Position numbers and translations under genes: made by a program. A DNA stretch of 64,000 nt from Cadophora sp. MPI-SDFR-AT-0126 (taxonomy: Eukaryota; Ascomycota; Leotiomycetes; Helotiales; Ploettnerulaceae), in contig JAGMVK010000019.1 in the NCBI GenBank assembly GCA_020747065.1, positions 558,001-622,000 of the forward strand, written 5' to 3'. Positions 1 through 11,589 of this stretch are shown piece after piece; position 1 is the stretch's first letter, and each line of letters opens with the position of its first letter. The notes under the pieces were generated by a model. That model saw nothing but the letters and a program-made list of their open reading frames with translations. It searched no databases and was not told the origin of the DNA.

Positions 1-175
1 TAGTAGGTGCGGATATCATCATTACGGATCTTGTTAGGGAGGGATGGAGGAGGGATAATAGATTGTGAGCGATGTTTTTGATATCTTTTGAATTCTTGAT
101 GTTTTGTTGATGATAAATAAGCGAGTGATCTAGAATACTACTACTACATGGATTTTCCCCAAATCTGATAGTCTC

Positions 176-555
176 CTACCATAATCCTGTCCACCACCCC
201 TTGGGTAAGTGACAAGATAATTCGAAGGTTAAGAGATAATAGGAGATTGACGTGATATAGTAGAAAAGGAAAATACAACGTAGAGCAGGAAGGTGGTGTG
301 AACTTGACAGAGAGCTGCTGTCGACTACCTTGCCTGTAAGCGATTTGATCGATGCACCTGTAGCAATGGGATAGGACGGTGGAAACAGCAGATGCGACGT
401 GCAACAAAACTTTCGCTTAGTTATGAGCTTCAATCTGATTGGTACAGTCACGGGGTTAGAGGGAAATACTCGAGGGTTTGAGGGAGAAGGCACGCATCGG
501 CTTCTTTGGACTGAGAAATTGGGAGAGACATTTGGCATATTTGTACGAGGTGGAA
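176..555 (-). repeat. Dispersed repeat, copy A (uninterrupted)
   Basis: Read on the minus strand, this ~380 bp segment aligns over its whole length with 4738-4991 joined to 6385-6512 on the plus strand. Shared blocks include a stretch around GTTTTGTTGCACGT (near 400), GTAGTCGACAGCAGCTCTCT (near 320) and CACTTACCCAAGGGGTGGTGGA (near 200, one base changed in the other copy). There is no convincing coding frame. Its class is unknown: a solo LTR or a non-autonomous element would fit. Copy B carries a TATATAAAG box near its left end, which favours a promoter-bearing element. Copy A is the empty-site reference for the mariner insertion in copy B. Confidence 0.75.
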
Positions 556-1682
556 AATTGTGGTCTAGCTATGATTATGATTCATGTAGTTTTGGAAGGC
601 CGTCCCTCGTCCTAAGTATTGGTACTTTATCTTAATCGACGTTTGCGAGGCTGCCAGGTACGGTACCTTCATGGCTTGCTCCGGTCGCTTTGGCTTGCCT
701 CGGCACCTTCAGATACACAAGTATCGCGTTATACTGTAGGATCCAAACACAAGTTCCTTGTGTTATCTTTTTATGCGGGGTCCTCGGTGCTAATGTATCT
801 CAGGGGATATATTTCTTTTTATCAATGGGAAATATCAACGTCTTACAGCCTGAATCTCGCAAGCCATTGGCAGCAGCCAAGTCGCTGCATTTTGGCGAGC
901 GGGGTTCCTGCATTCAACCCCGCGCGCGCTTCACGGTTCCTTGCTGAATTCCCACTGAGGTACTTTTGCTATTAGTGACACCCAATAAGAAATTACCTAG
1001 CTAGGTGAGTAGGTATCTTTATGCACAAGCAGCCATTGAGTGCATTTCATGATGTGATACAGGTTAGAAGCCTCTCGTGTTCAAAGTACCAGCTAAATTC
1101 TACAAGGAAGGTGTCGGATCTCGGATAAGCTCATCGCCCCTATCTGGACGTCCACTTCGAAGTACCTATCAAAACAACGCAAGCCACCTTCCCCGCATAA
1201 AAACAAACAAGCTTCCACGCTTTTCCCTTGGAAGGTCTGATAAGCTCCGCAAGCTTTCGCCCAGGGATGCGCCAAGGGTAGTACCGTAGAAGACAGACCC
1301 TCCTTCCTCATACAGTTAGGAGTAGCCCCAGTTTAATCTCGCTAGACGGCTGCACTGGACCAGGATTCGGTCTGCAGCTGCCCGTTTGATCCTACGCTGA
1401 TGTTCCTGTACCTGACTTCTTGCCAAGAGGGGCAGGTACAGCTGCAAATCCTATGCAGGAAGCTTGATAGCTAGCTAGCTGTAGCTGACTGACGATCCGA
1501 GGAAATGTGACATGGGAGCATGGTAATAATGGGAATGGGATAAATGGGAGGAGCTCTTCCTTCTCTTTCCCCTCCCTCCCCTCCCCTCTACTCTCCCCCA
1601 CCTTCATCCGTCCTTTCTTTTCTTCCTGGAGTCAACTTCAATCCATCCAGTCAGTCAATTGAACCGCAGACTCGACTTCAAG
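556..1682. other. Intergenic region and protease promoter
   Basis: No convincing gene is visible. A 12-bp palindrome ACCTAGCTAGGT lies at 995-1006. A strongly C/T-rich tract at about 1555-1625 directly precedes the protease start and is typical of fungal promoters and 5' leaders. Confidence 0.5.
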
Positions 1683-3908
1683 ATGTATGTCAAGCTGTCG
1701 GCTGTCTTGAGTTTTGCTGCGCTCTGCAGTGCTGCTCCTTCCCCAATCAAGCATGTCCTTCATGAGGAGAGAGCTGTTGAGAGTAGAGATTGGATTAAGG
1801 GTGCCCGTCTCGAGAAGAGTGCCATTGTGCCAATGAAGATTGGTCTTACTCAAACCAACTTGGAATTGGGTTATGACTACCTCATGGACGTGTAAGTTGC
1901 TTCGATCTTTTTCTTAACAGTCTCCTACCTTCAATTGGGGAATCACAAGCTCATTCCAAAAAGCTCGAGCTCCGACTCTGAGAACTACGGCAAGCATTGG
2001 ACTCCAGAACAGGTTCACAATGCATTCGCTCCCAAGGAGGAAACAGTTACCAGCATCACTCAATGGCTCACCGACTCAGGCATTGATGGTTCCCGGATCA
2101 TGTTCTACGAGAACAAGGGTTGGATTTCAGTCGACGTGACTGTTGAGGAGATCGAGGCACTGCTGCTTGCCGAGTTCCACGAGCACGAGCACAGTCAGAC
2201 CTCGAAGGTTCGGGTTGGCACAGACAAGTATGCATCTGTCCCGAAAATCACGAATTCTACTGACAGACTTCAGGTACCATGTGCCCGAGCATCTTGCTTC
2301 CCACATTGACTACATCACTCCCGGAATCAAGCTCTCGCCCGTTACCAAGCGAACTGTGGATAGAAAGACCAAGCGAGTCAGCCACTCCATTCATGCACCA
2401 GCTCATGTGAGCATTCCAGGAAACGAGGGAAGCGTGGGAATCTCTGCTGCAGCCGCTGCTCTACCACCTGCTCTGCAGAACTGCAGCACGAATATGACTC
2501 CAGATTGTATCAGAGCCCTCTACAGCATCCCAGCCAACCCTGCCAAGGTCGGTGACAATTCCCTTGGTCTCTACCAGCAAGGCAGCTATTTCGCGGAGTC
2601 GGATGTGAACCTCTTCTATGCAAAGTATGCGACATATGTTCCACAGAACACTTTCCCCATCAATGCGACGATTGATGGTGCATCGTACTCCGTACCTGCT
2701 TCCAGCGAGTTGAACAGTGGAGAAGCCAATATTGACATTGAGATGGCGTAAGTTCTCCTTCAGTCTGATGACTCTGTAAAGCATCTTTGCTGACGATTTG
2801 CAGAACCTCTTTGATCTACCCTCAAACAGTCACCCTCTACCAGACCGACGACGATATCTACGAGCCACAGGAAGTAGCCACGACCAATCTCTTTAACACA
2901 TTTTTGGATGCTCTTGATGGATCATACTGTAGTTACACCTCCGATGGTCTGACTGGTGACGATCCAACGATCGACCCCGTCTACCCACATAATGTTCCAG
3001 GTGGTTACAAAGGACAGAGACAGTGTGGTATTTACAAGCCGGTCAGTACAGAAACTCCTGTTGCTACCGACATACTGACAATAATCCAGGCCAAGGTCAT
3101 TTCTGCATCGTACGGTCAAGCCGAAGCCGATCTCCCTGCGCCTTATGTCCGACGTCAGTGCAACGAGTTTATGAAGCTCGGTCTTCAAGGTGTCTCTATT
3201 CTCTTCGCATCAGGAGATTATGGCGTCGCCTCTTTCCCAGGAGATGGATCTGCTTCAGGATGTCTAGGCCCAAAGCAAGAAATCTTCAACCCACAGTACC
3301 CATCAGGATGTCCTTACGTCACATCTGTTGGTGGCAGTCAACTCGCTCCCAATGGTACCGTTTACGATCCAGAAGTTGTCATGAGAGACGATCTAGGTGG
3401 AAGTGCTGTCAATTTCTCCTCATCTGGAGGGTTCTCAAACTACTTCCCTCGACCCACGTACCAAGATGGGCACGTCCAAACATACTTTCACCGTGCCCAT
3501 CTCACCTACCCATACTACTCCGAGCTTAATGTCAACGTCAACACCACGACGGGTATCTACAACAGAGTCGGCCGAGCTTACCCTGACGTATCTGCCAATG
3601 GCGCTCGCTTCCCATCTTACCTTGATGGCACACTTTACCATTTCTACGGCGCATCACTGTCCTCTCCTCTGTTCGCAGCCGTCTTGACTCTTCTGAACCA
3701 AGAGCGTGCTGCTGCCGGAAAGGGCTCTATCGGATTCATCAATCCTATTCTGTACCGTCACGACGATGTCTTGAATGATGTTGTTGAGGGAACTAATCTT
3801 GGGTGTGGCACAGAAGGTTTCCATGCCGTCAAGGGCTGGGATCCGGCGACTGGTCTTGGCACACCAAATTATCCTAAGATGAAGGCGTTGTTCTTGTCTT
3901 TGCCATAA
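1683..3908 (+). CDS. Secreted sedolisin (S53) tripeptidyl-peptidase-like protease
   Basis: The product is a secreted acidic serine-carboxyl protease of family S53, made as a pro-enzyme. Exons are 1683-1891, 1964-2227, 2274-2747, 2804-3042 and 3091-3908, giving 667 residues with consistent phases; the first acceptor is the least certain. Residues 1-17 form a signal peptide ending in CSA. A pro-kumamolisin-type prodomain follows (YGKHWTPEQV near residue 80). Catalytic residues are visible: Glu308 and Asp312 in SGEANID, oxyanion Asp438 in SGDYG, and the nucleophile Ser584 in GASLSSP, where the family usually has GTS. A C-terminal calcium-site region with GWDPATGLGTPNY is present. Secretion for extracellular protein digestion is inferred from the family. 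The fourth intron (3043-3090) is 48 nt with no stop in frame, so its retention would add 16 residues. Confidence 0.92.
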
Positions 3909-4737
3909 GTGGACAATTATTTGGTAGCTTGTGGGGATAAAAGATAGTTAGCTCTGTTTTTGGTACAATGAATGAAATATGGCCAATCCATGTTGTCTTT
4001 TGGATGTCATCGTCTAGCACACTAATCGCACTCATGTGAGATGAGCCATTGCAAAGGTAAGGAGGAGACTGATTCTGCCAAAAGCAATACTTCGCCTCCT
4101 CAATGCCAAGTACACATAAGTCATACTCAACACCCTCAAACACACTCAAAACAGAGCAGAGCTCTTTGGAGATCTAAATCTCCAAAAGGTTTGGTAGTAG
4201 AAGAGAAAGGAGAAGAAGGTATGAAGGGGAAAACAGACAAGGGGGGGATTTGTATTGGTAATAGGGTTTTATGGAGGATGAGAAACAAGGGTGAAGAGAG
4301 GGAGAGAGGGAGAGAGTTGAGAATGATGAATGAATGAAGCCTTCGCAGAATATACTGGAGTGAGATTCTATCCCTGTAAAAAGTGTGTTCTGAGCGGTAG
4401 TTGGGGGGCGGTCGATAGCCGATAGATAGCCTGGGGCGAGGCCCTTAGGAATATTAATAAGGAAGTGAGTGGAGAGCGACGGAAATTGTGTTGTACGCTG
4501 TATTGAGGTATTAAATTAAGGGTGATGATTTTTGGGATTTAGATTCAGGATGTGTTATAATACAAAGCTATTTTGACTTTCTCTGATTGGTTCGACAAAT
4601 TACTTTACTTACTATCTATCCCCTTAACTGCGTTTTAATGCACCGTCCCTCACAAACTTCAACCAAAATCACATAAATTTACGACCAGCAACACCACTCC
4701 AACTCCAATTGATTTTAGAAAAAGCTGGAACACGGCT
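3909..4737. other. Intergenic region
   Basis: This is the 3' flank of the protease and leads into repeat copy B. It is purine-rich at 4195-4330 (runs of GAGAGAGG). I see no gene. Confidence 0.4.
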
Positions 4738-4991
4738 TCCACCTTATATAAAGATCCCAAGTGCCTTTTCGGATGTCTGGACCAAATGAGCCGAGGCATG
4801 CCTTCAAGTACTTTCTGTCTAGACCCGTGACTAGACCAATCATATTGAAGCTCCTAACTAAGCGGAGGTTTTGTTGCACGTGTCGCATCTACTGTTTCGA
4901 CCGTCCTGTCCTATTACTACAGATACATCGAATCGATCGCTTAGTAGGCAACGTAGTCGACAGCAGCTCTCTGCCACCGTCACACCACCTA

Positions 4992-6384
4992 CAGTACTAG
5001 CCAACTTATACTTGTTATTTAAGCGAGAAGAAACTCCAAACATCTCATTACTTTTACAAAGAATCAAATAACTCAACAACTACTAATATAATTACAATTC
5101 TGATTAGCGCAATTTGATCGTCTCGTTCTCCTCTTTTCACACAATCAATTCCGAAGTAATTCGGTCTTTACAACCCTTCAATATTTCGTATGCCACCCTT
5201 TTGCCTTAATACAAGCCTCAATTCGATCAGGCATACTCTGATATAGACTATCGAATAACTCCTTTAGTAAAGTATCATATACCGCTTGCAAACAGCTCTC
5301 TAGCCTCTGACGAGCATATTCCGAGTCGGATTTATCGTTTGCAACGTCAGGGAACATACGATATACTTGTTTCTTAAGGTGCCACTACACGTGCTCGATT
5401 AGGTTCAAATCTAGAGAGAAGGGAGGCTAATTAATAGTCAATCGAATGCGGTGCTTTTCGAACTACGCCTTAACCTTGCTAGCAGTATGAATAGAGGCAT
5501 TGTCTTGCATGAATTCGTAGCCTTGATCGAGTGGTCGTCCTCGCCCGCAGAATAAAGGCTTCACTTCTGCCTCGAGGACCTCTAAATAGGACTTAGCCGA
5601 GTACCCGTGTTTTGCACTCTCAAAGTCTCGATCCATAATATAAAGGCCGGTTCTTCCGAGGTCCCAAAAGCTCGCCTATACTATAATCTTCATATTCTTC
5701 TTACAATCGTACTCCTGGACCATTTCTCGATCCCATTTTTGCACAGGGGTACGAAAGACCTATTTGGTTTCCCCTCCTCGACCCCGCTCTACAGAGCACT
5801 CGTCACTCCACGCAATTATTCCCTATTCTTCGACTGTCTAACCTCGGTGGTCTAAACACTATTGTAGCCTCCTCGCCGCGTGTTCTTCCGTAAGTTTCGG
5901 TCTTTTCCTAGCTCGATAATTACGTATATTGTACTTTGCTAGAATCTTCTTTAAGGTAGAGACCTTACAATCGAGGTTACAGGCGTCGATTACCTGTTAG
6001 TGCGAATCCTTTGGATATTTTCGTACATGACGTAGCAGATTCTGTTCGTTTGCTAGCGTATATGTCTTCCGCCGAGAGGTTCGTGAGAGATTCTTTCCTT
6101 CGTCGCGTAATTTGTCTTGCAAAAGGGTGTAGTTAACCGTGGTTCGAGCTTAGTTTAGGGCCTTCGCGATACCTCCAACTTTTGCGCCCCTAATTAATGC
6201 TCTAACGATTTTTCCTCGCAAATATGGACTGAGCTGAGGCTTGATAACACGATTATTTGATATGGCACCGAGAGCTCTGCGTTGTTGTTGCATTTTGGTG
6301 GTAGGTTTAAAGAAGGAAAGAAATCAGAATCGCGAAAAGTCGCGGTTTTCACGCGTTTCGGCTAATATAAGTTGACAGGGACTG
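4992..6384 (-). mobile_element. Degenerate Tc1/mariner transposon with TIRs and TA duplication
   Basis: The element is about 1.39 kb, the usual size for the family. The left end reads CAGTACTAGCCAACTTATA. The complement of the right end reads CAGTCCCTGTCAACTTATA, giving imperfect terminal inverted repeats of about 20-25 bp. Each end is flanked by TA (4990-4991 and 6385-6386), the target duplication typical of Tc1/mariner. The interior encodes a dead transposase on the minus strand. It cannot be autonomous as it stands. Confidence 0.85.
5178..6293 (-). pseudogene. Tc1/mariner transposase, many stop codons
   Basis: Reading minus from an ATG at 6291-6293, one frame carries transposase similarity over about 370 codons to a TGA at 5178-5180. 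The N-terminal helix-turn-helix region contains SPYLRGKIVRALIRGAKVGG. The catalytic blocks follow in order: WSDECSV (first Asp), MQDNASIHTA (second Asp), then WPPFSLDLNLIEH with the expected Glu about 35 residues further on. At least six in-frame stops interrupt it, including those at 5385-5387, 5463-5465 and 5760-5762. The ones I checked are TAG where the family has Trp or Gln, which fits C-to-T/G-to-A mutation such as RIP. It lacks a working reading frame. Confidence 0.85.
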
Positions 6385-6776
6385 TACCTACTCTGCCCTA
6401 TTCTTATCCCTTTTCTATACTTCATCTCATATATCGCCTGTTATCTTTCAACCTTCAAAGTAAGTAGCCTTTTCACTTGCCCAAGGGCTGGTGGATAGGA
6501 TTGTGGTGATTAAGTAGAAGAGATGTTTGCTTCAATACAGAGGAGTCGAGATGTACTTATCGTTTCCCTTTGTATCTGCTGGATCCTCTTACGGATCCAT
6601 ATTAAAAAGAGACGAGTAATTCCAGCCAGTTACAATACCTCATTTCCATTTGTCTTCGTTGAATCCTCGTACCTACCAATGATTCCAAGTTGCCAACTTC
6701 GCTAAAAACAAAAGGAGACAAGAACAATAAGTTTAGAACACCGACGACGTCGCATGTTACTCCCCAAGTTTTTTTT

Positions 6777-9700
6777 TCACTCAACTTCATCCTTCTCTCC
6801 AAATAGCCGCCTATACAAGCGTGATCTCGAGACTCGAGCAGACATCACGTCGACTTTGAACGCAATGACGACTAATGGGACTGCCATGGCGATCGTAATA
6901 CCCACTGTAGTGTGGAAACAGTCAGCTTTGGCTCACACTTCTGTACATATATGTGTGTTCATAGCTGATGGGAGCAGAGGGAAGACGTACCTATGAGTGG
7001 AAAGACATAGCGGCCATCCAGAGTCGTGGACGCGGGGAGGATGTCTGTTGCCGGGACGGTCTCGCGAGGGAAGGTCGATACGTTGAGGGTGAAAATTGTG
7101 GTCATGAAGGTTAATGGGAGCTGCGTTGGGGAGCTTATTAGCAGACGTTTTTGAGAGGGCTATTTTTTTTTTTTTTTTGGGATGGAAGGGTGTTTGAGAG
7201 CGGAGAGCTTACAAACACGATAGTCACGACCGTGAAGACGAGGACGACTTTGCCTTGCTTGGCAGCAATCACGGCCTGCTTTCGAGACTGGCGCGCCTCG
7301 AGTACGTTTGCCTGCTGCTGTTTCAAATCGAGGAGGTCCTTCAGCTGGTTCCCGAACATCAGTCTCGTCCTGAAGTCTAGTCGTAAAAGTAAACATACCA
7401 TCTCATAAGCCTGCCTAGCCTGACCCTCCATCCTCCTCACATCCTCCCAATGCTTCATCACCCTCGCACGCGCAAGCCCCAACGGCGTCCTCTCCACCTG
7501 AAACTTCTCCTGCTCCCCCAAGCCCTCGTTATCCGCCAGCTCCTTGTAATACAGGATTCTCTCCGCATCGGCAAGGACGCCCAGCTGGTCCTGGAAGAGC
7601 GCGGAGAGCATGCCGAGCTCGTCCCGGATATCCTGGACTTCGCGGAAGAGCAGCGTCTCCTTCGTGACGCTGAAGATGGTCTCGAAGACGTCGCCCGGGA
7701 TCTCGGACTTGTTACCGTATCGCTCGAAGGTTTTGACGAAGAGGTTGAGGAGTTTGGCGGTTTTGTCGAGCTAGGGATGTCGGTCGTCAATATATGTGCA
7801 AACGTGGACTGGATTGAAGAGAGACATACCACAGACGAAGTTTGCGTACTGAAGGTGGTCAGAAAATCTAGCTCTTGGAGTCTGTTCTTGTGATCCAGCA
7901 GGATCCCGAGGCATTGAGAAACAATCAGATTAACCAAGTCCCTTGGGCTCAGCACTGGATCTCGTGAATCTGTCCGTAGATGCTTGGTTATGGATCTCAG
8001 AATATCCGTTCTGTTTTTAGGATCTATACTATTCTCAGGATCTACCTTGAGGTATGCTTCGATGCCTTGCTCAACCCCGTTCTGTCTTCGAGGGGAGAAG
8101 CTAGTGATGACAGTTGCTATCGTAAGGATATTAGTACCAAGGTTCCAGAGCATGAAAACAAAGAATTCCTCACTATCGTCTAGTACCCATAGCCATAGTT
8201 GGTCTACCATGATAATGGGACTGTCACCAAGCGTGGCATGAAGCGTTCGTCTTATCTTCTCATCATTGACCCCAGACAATGCTGCAGATATACGTTTCTC
8301 AACTTTATCAAGGTCCTTTATGGTTTGTGTAAGGTCTTGCATACTGCTTTCCTCTCCTTCTAGTATCGGATTCGTCCGAGAACGGGCCTGCAACAGTGTC
8401 CTCTCATGTTCCTTGACATCACTCGACCACGTTGGAAATCTTGATTCGTCCTTGGCCAAATATTGTAGTTTGATATTTTCGTCGCGTGCTCTGCTGACTA
8501 CTTGATCACGATCTCTAACTTCAGTGTCTTTCAACTTGGAGTAATAGTATTGGTCAAGTGTTCGTCGAATGTGCAATGGTGGGTTCTTCCCGACATATGT
8601 GGTGAGAAGAGTGTCCGAAGGGTCGTCCTCGAGCACTGTTTCGCCCAACTGAATCCGGGCCGTATTGTTCACTTCGCCATTCAGTAGCCTGCTTGCAATG
8701 AGTGGTTTCCCCTCCAGGATCCTGGTCATGTTTTCTTGGCCTTGACATCTCTCCCAGTGGACATACGGCAGCTAGTGTTCGTATTCAGGCTTTATGTCAT
8801 ACAGATCAATATTAAAGAACACTTACACAAATGAAGAAGGGATGCATCTGTGTCGATGGTTCTGGTGTCACAGATACCATGTCTAACATTTGTTAGTAGT
8901 TCTCATAAAACGCCTTGGTAGTCACATGCCTGCACTCAAGATTTTGCATTGAGGAGTAATGGAATAAGTGTGCGGTGCTGAGCCCGGAGAAGTCGATTGT
9001 AAGTCCACTCCCCAGAGCTCTCTGCTGATTGCCGGTGCAGGATCCCGCTGTCTCTGTCTTATGTTGTTGACAAGATCCTGAGCGTCGCATCAAAGTAAGT
9101 GGTAGAATTTCCTACAATTAAGCGAACTGCTCACCTGAACCCATGCCATCTGGAAGAATTAGCCATCGCCTCTAAATTTACCAAGTACTCACATTGTTTG
9201 TTGGTAGATGTATCCAACGGAACCTTGGGTCAATGTACTCAGTAGACCCTATTGCAGGTAATTGCGGTAGGCTCTGGCTTTGCACAGCCTGCAATGGTGC
9301 CGAGGTTGATGAAAGAAGCCCGTTCGCCTGTATGACAGGCGTCACAAGGGTATTTGCGCGTGCCATAATATCACGAGGACTAGAAGAATACAGTATTTCG
9401 TCAATCAGAGGACGGCGGATTTGATGGACTTCACAATCCCGCTCGTCATCGATGCTGAAGTCGACAATGGTTGCTTGGAACCCCAAACCTGAGCCTCGCG
9501 GTAAGATCGTAGTTACTGGCTTTGCTGACGCTGATTTGAGCTGATTGAAGACCTTGGCTTTTGGTCCTGATGGTCCCCAATACTGGACACCGCGATTATG
9601 TAAACTTTCCTGTTCTGCCAACGCCTTGTCTTCAAGAGGCTTCATGATCCGCCGGATTTCAGACCATTGCATTGCATTTTGGCTGACTCGGAAGTGGTTG

Positions 9701-11589
9701 TCCTGGAAACCACCGGTGGGTAGGAAGTGAAGCTTATCTGCTACTTCCCTCGCCTTCCTGTCTTCCTCCTCCACAATCTGGGATGCTGTTCTTCCCCACG
9801 CGTCCTCGGCCTCAATCAATTCATCATCGAGTCGTCCACTCTCCAGAAGCAATTTGATCATAGCTGTATTTCCTTGCAGAGTGGCGATGTGAAGAACAGT
9901 TCTCTGTCCCAGATCTTTGACATCGCAACGAACGTCATTTTCAAAGAGAGTTTGGACTACATCTATGAGCCCATAGAATACTGCCATGTGTAGTATGTTG
10001 CAGTGTTGTCTGTCCCGAGCAGTGAGATTGGGCGACTTCAGATCCGTATGAGATAGAATCAGCTTTGTTAACGCAGAAGTTATCGCATGACCATGCCACT
10101 GTGATTGAGAAATCGCTGTACGTAACGCGCCTCCAAAATTTCCCTCCAGGTGGGGATCTGCTCCATTTTCAAGTAGATACCTAGCATGCGTAATTCTCGA
10201 ACTGAACACGGCCGACTCAAGAGGGTAAACCCCTGCCATCCAGCCGGAACAATGATTGGGATTTCCACGTCCCAAAGTTATAAGCAGTTCTAGAATCGAA
10301 ACAGATTTTTCAGATTCTGGTAAGGATACTGCTGCTACCAATGCTTCCGAGTTTCTAAGTTTTCGTGCGGTTTCGGTTGCGTTGTCATTCTGGAGAAGTA
10401 GTTCCACGATCGAAGGGGAAAAGGAATGAACGGCCGCTCCGACCGAACTGTAGAAAATGCCCTCTCCTTTATCGATAATGGCGCCATGATCGATCAAAGT
10501 TTTCAGGATCTCCAGATACGTCTGCGACACATCTTCCGGTTTGTAGACCTTGATGAAAGAATCCCAGAGACCGCTGGTATCCGGATCTGTTGTGTACGGG
10601 TCGCGAAGATCGCGCCACCCAGCCTTTGCTGCCGCCGCAAGTGGACTTCCATAAACACCCCCAGTCTGGTTTACATCAACCTCTTCTAGAGCGAGCAGGT
10701 GCTGGACAACATCTAGTCGACCCAGACATGCTGCTGCCTGCAAGATGCTTCCGTACCTTGCCCCACCACGGTTGAGGCTCGTGGCCTTGGATGTAGAGTT
10801 GGAGATGAGCTTGGATATCAGCTCACTACTAGAAAAAAAACATGCGGCCTCAAAACAAGTTCCGTAAGAGCACCCCGGCGAATCAACATCGGCCCCCTTT
10901 TCCAGAAATTTCTCAACAATGGACTCATCGACGCCATTCCCGATTCTACAGAACTTCAGGGCATATTGCAGAGCAAACTGTCCTTGTACACTGGTCTGAA
11001 TATCTGGGTGATCGAGCAGATATTCAATTTTCGGAACTTGAGATGGTGTTTGGACCTGTAAAGCACAATCGAGAGGTGTAACACCGAACCAGTCAACAAA
11101 GTTTACATCAAACACTTTCTGTTCAGTCGGTCGAGGAGTAAAAATGCACCGCAGCATCTCCACGGAAGCATTCATCGCTGCCCATCGCAGAAAAGAGAAC
11201 CAGTTTCCCGCCGTATCGTTGATCGAGAGACGGTGCGGGTTGAAGTTGGAAGTCGGTTCAAGTATATTCTGCATCCCAGGGGAGGTGAGAATTTTCTCGG
11301 CTTGTTCGACGGCGTCTCGTGTTACTGCAACCACAAACAAATGCCCGATTCCCATTTCCTGTGGTGGCCAGAGCTCTGGCGATAGAACAAATGGATTAGG
11401 CGCCTTTGTTGTGAGTTCTTGATAAGCTTGAAGGCAAATCGGGTCCGATGCCACGTAGACGGAACTGAAGTCATCCTGAGGCTCACTTGGTCCTTGTGGT
11501 GTTGATGGTGAGTTGGTGACTTGGAGATGTGGAGGTGCTGGTAATGTGGTGTTGGGAGGTACAGCCGTTGTTGGGGCAAGACTCGCCAT
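6777..11589 (-). CDS. Ankyrin-repeat protein with C-terminal CorA-like membrane domain
   Basis: Nine exons were joined by hand: 11589-9193, 9149-9135 (15 nt, coding MAWVQ), 9077-8930, 8882-8827, 8771-7830, 7770-7399, 7344-7213, 7120-6991 and 6904-6777, giving about 1439 residues. An upstream in-frame ATG at 11703 is possible, but MASLAPTTAVPP at 11589 looks the better start. Residues 40-650 carry ankyrin repeats (e.g. LHMAVFYGLIDVVQTLFEN, TVLHIATLQGNTAMIKLLLE). The module RWIHLPTNN-MAWVQ and then LPYVHWE marks the linker of fungal ankyrin/CorA fusions. A helical region with DLLDLKQQQANVLEARQ precedes TM1 (about 1342-1365) and TM2 (about 1397-1415). The Gly-Met-Asn loop of true CorA Mg2+ channels is not seen (TIFTLNVSTFP instead), so ion transport is doubtful. 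Exon 3 ends at a GC donor or, alternatively, at a GT donor a few bases earlier. Membrane anchoring is inferred and the role is unknown. Confidence 0.82.

Larger units (their letters stand above)
4738..6512 (+). repeat. Dispersed repeat, copy B, interrupted by a mariner element
   Basis: The two arms, 4738-4991 and 6385-6512, together match copy A (176-555, opposite strand) end to end. Both the joined arms and copy A are ~380 bp. At the break, copy A reads CACACCACCTTCCTGCTCTAC, while copy B reads CACACCACCTA, then the element, then TACCTACTCTGCC. Removing the element and one TA restores collinearity. A TATATAAAG box lies at about 4743-4752. Confidence 0.75.

Noticed and set aside
5607..5855. 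82-codon plus-strand frame inside the mariner element
   Set aside because: It is the antisense shadow of the transposase sequence, which carries the recognisable motifs on the minus strand.
7160..7178. Long T-run as a possible pol III terminator or poly(A) relic of a retroelement
   Set aside because: It lies within an intron of the ankyrin-CorA gene, with no tRNA or retroelement sequence beside it.
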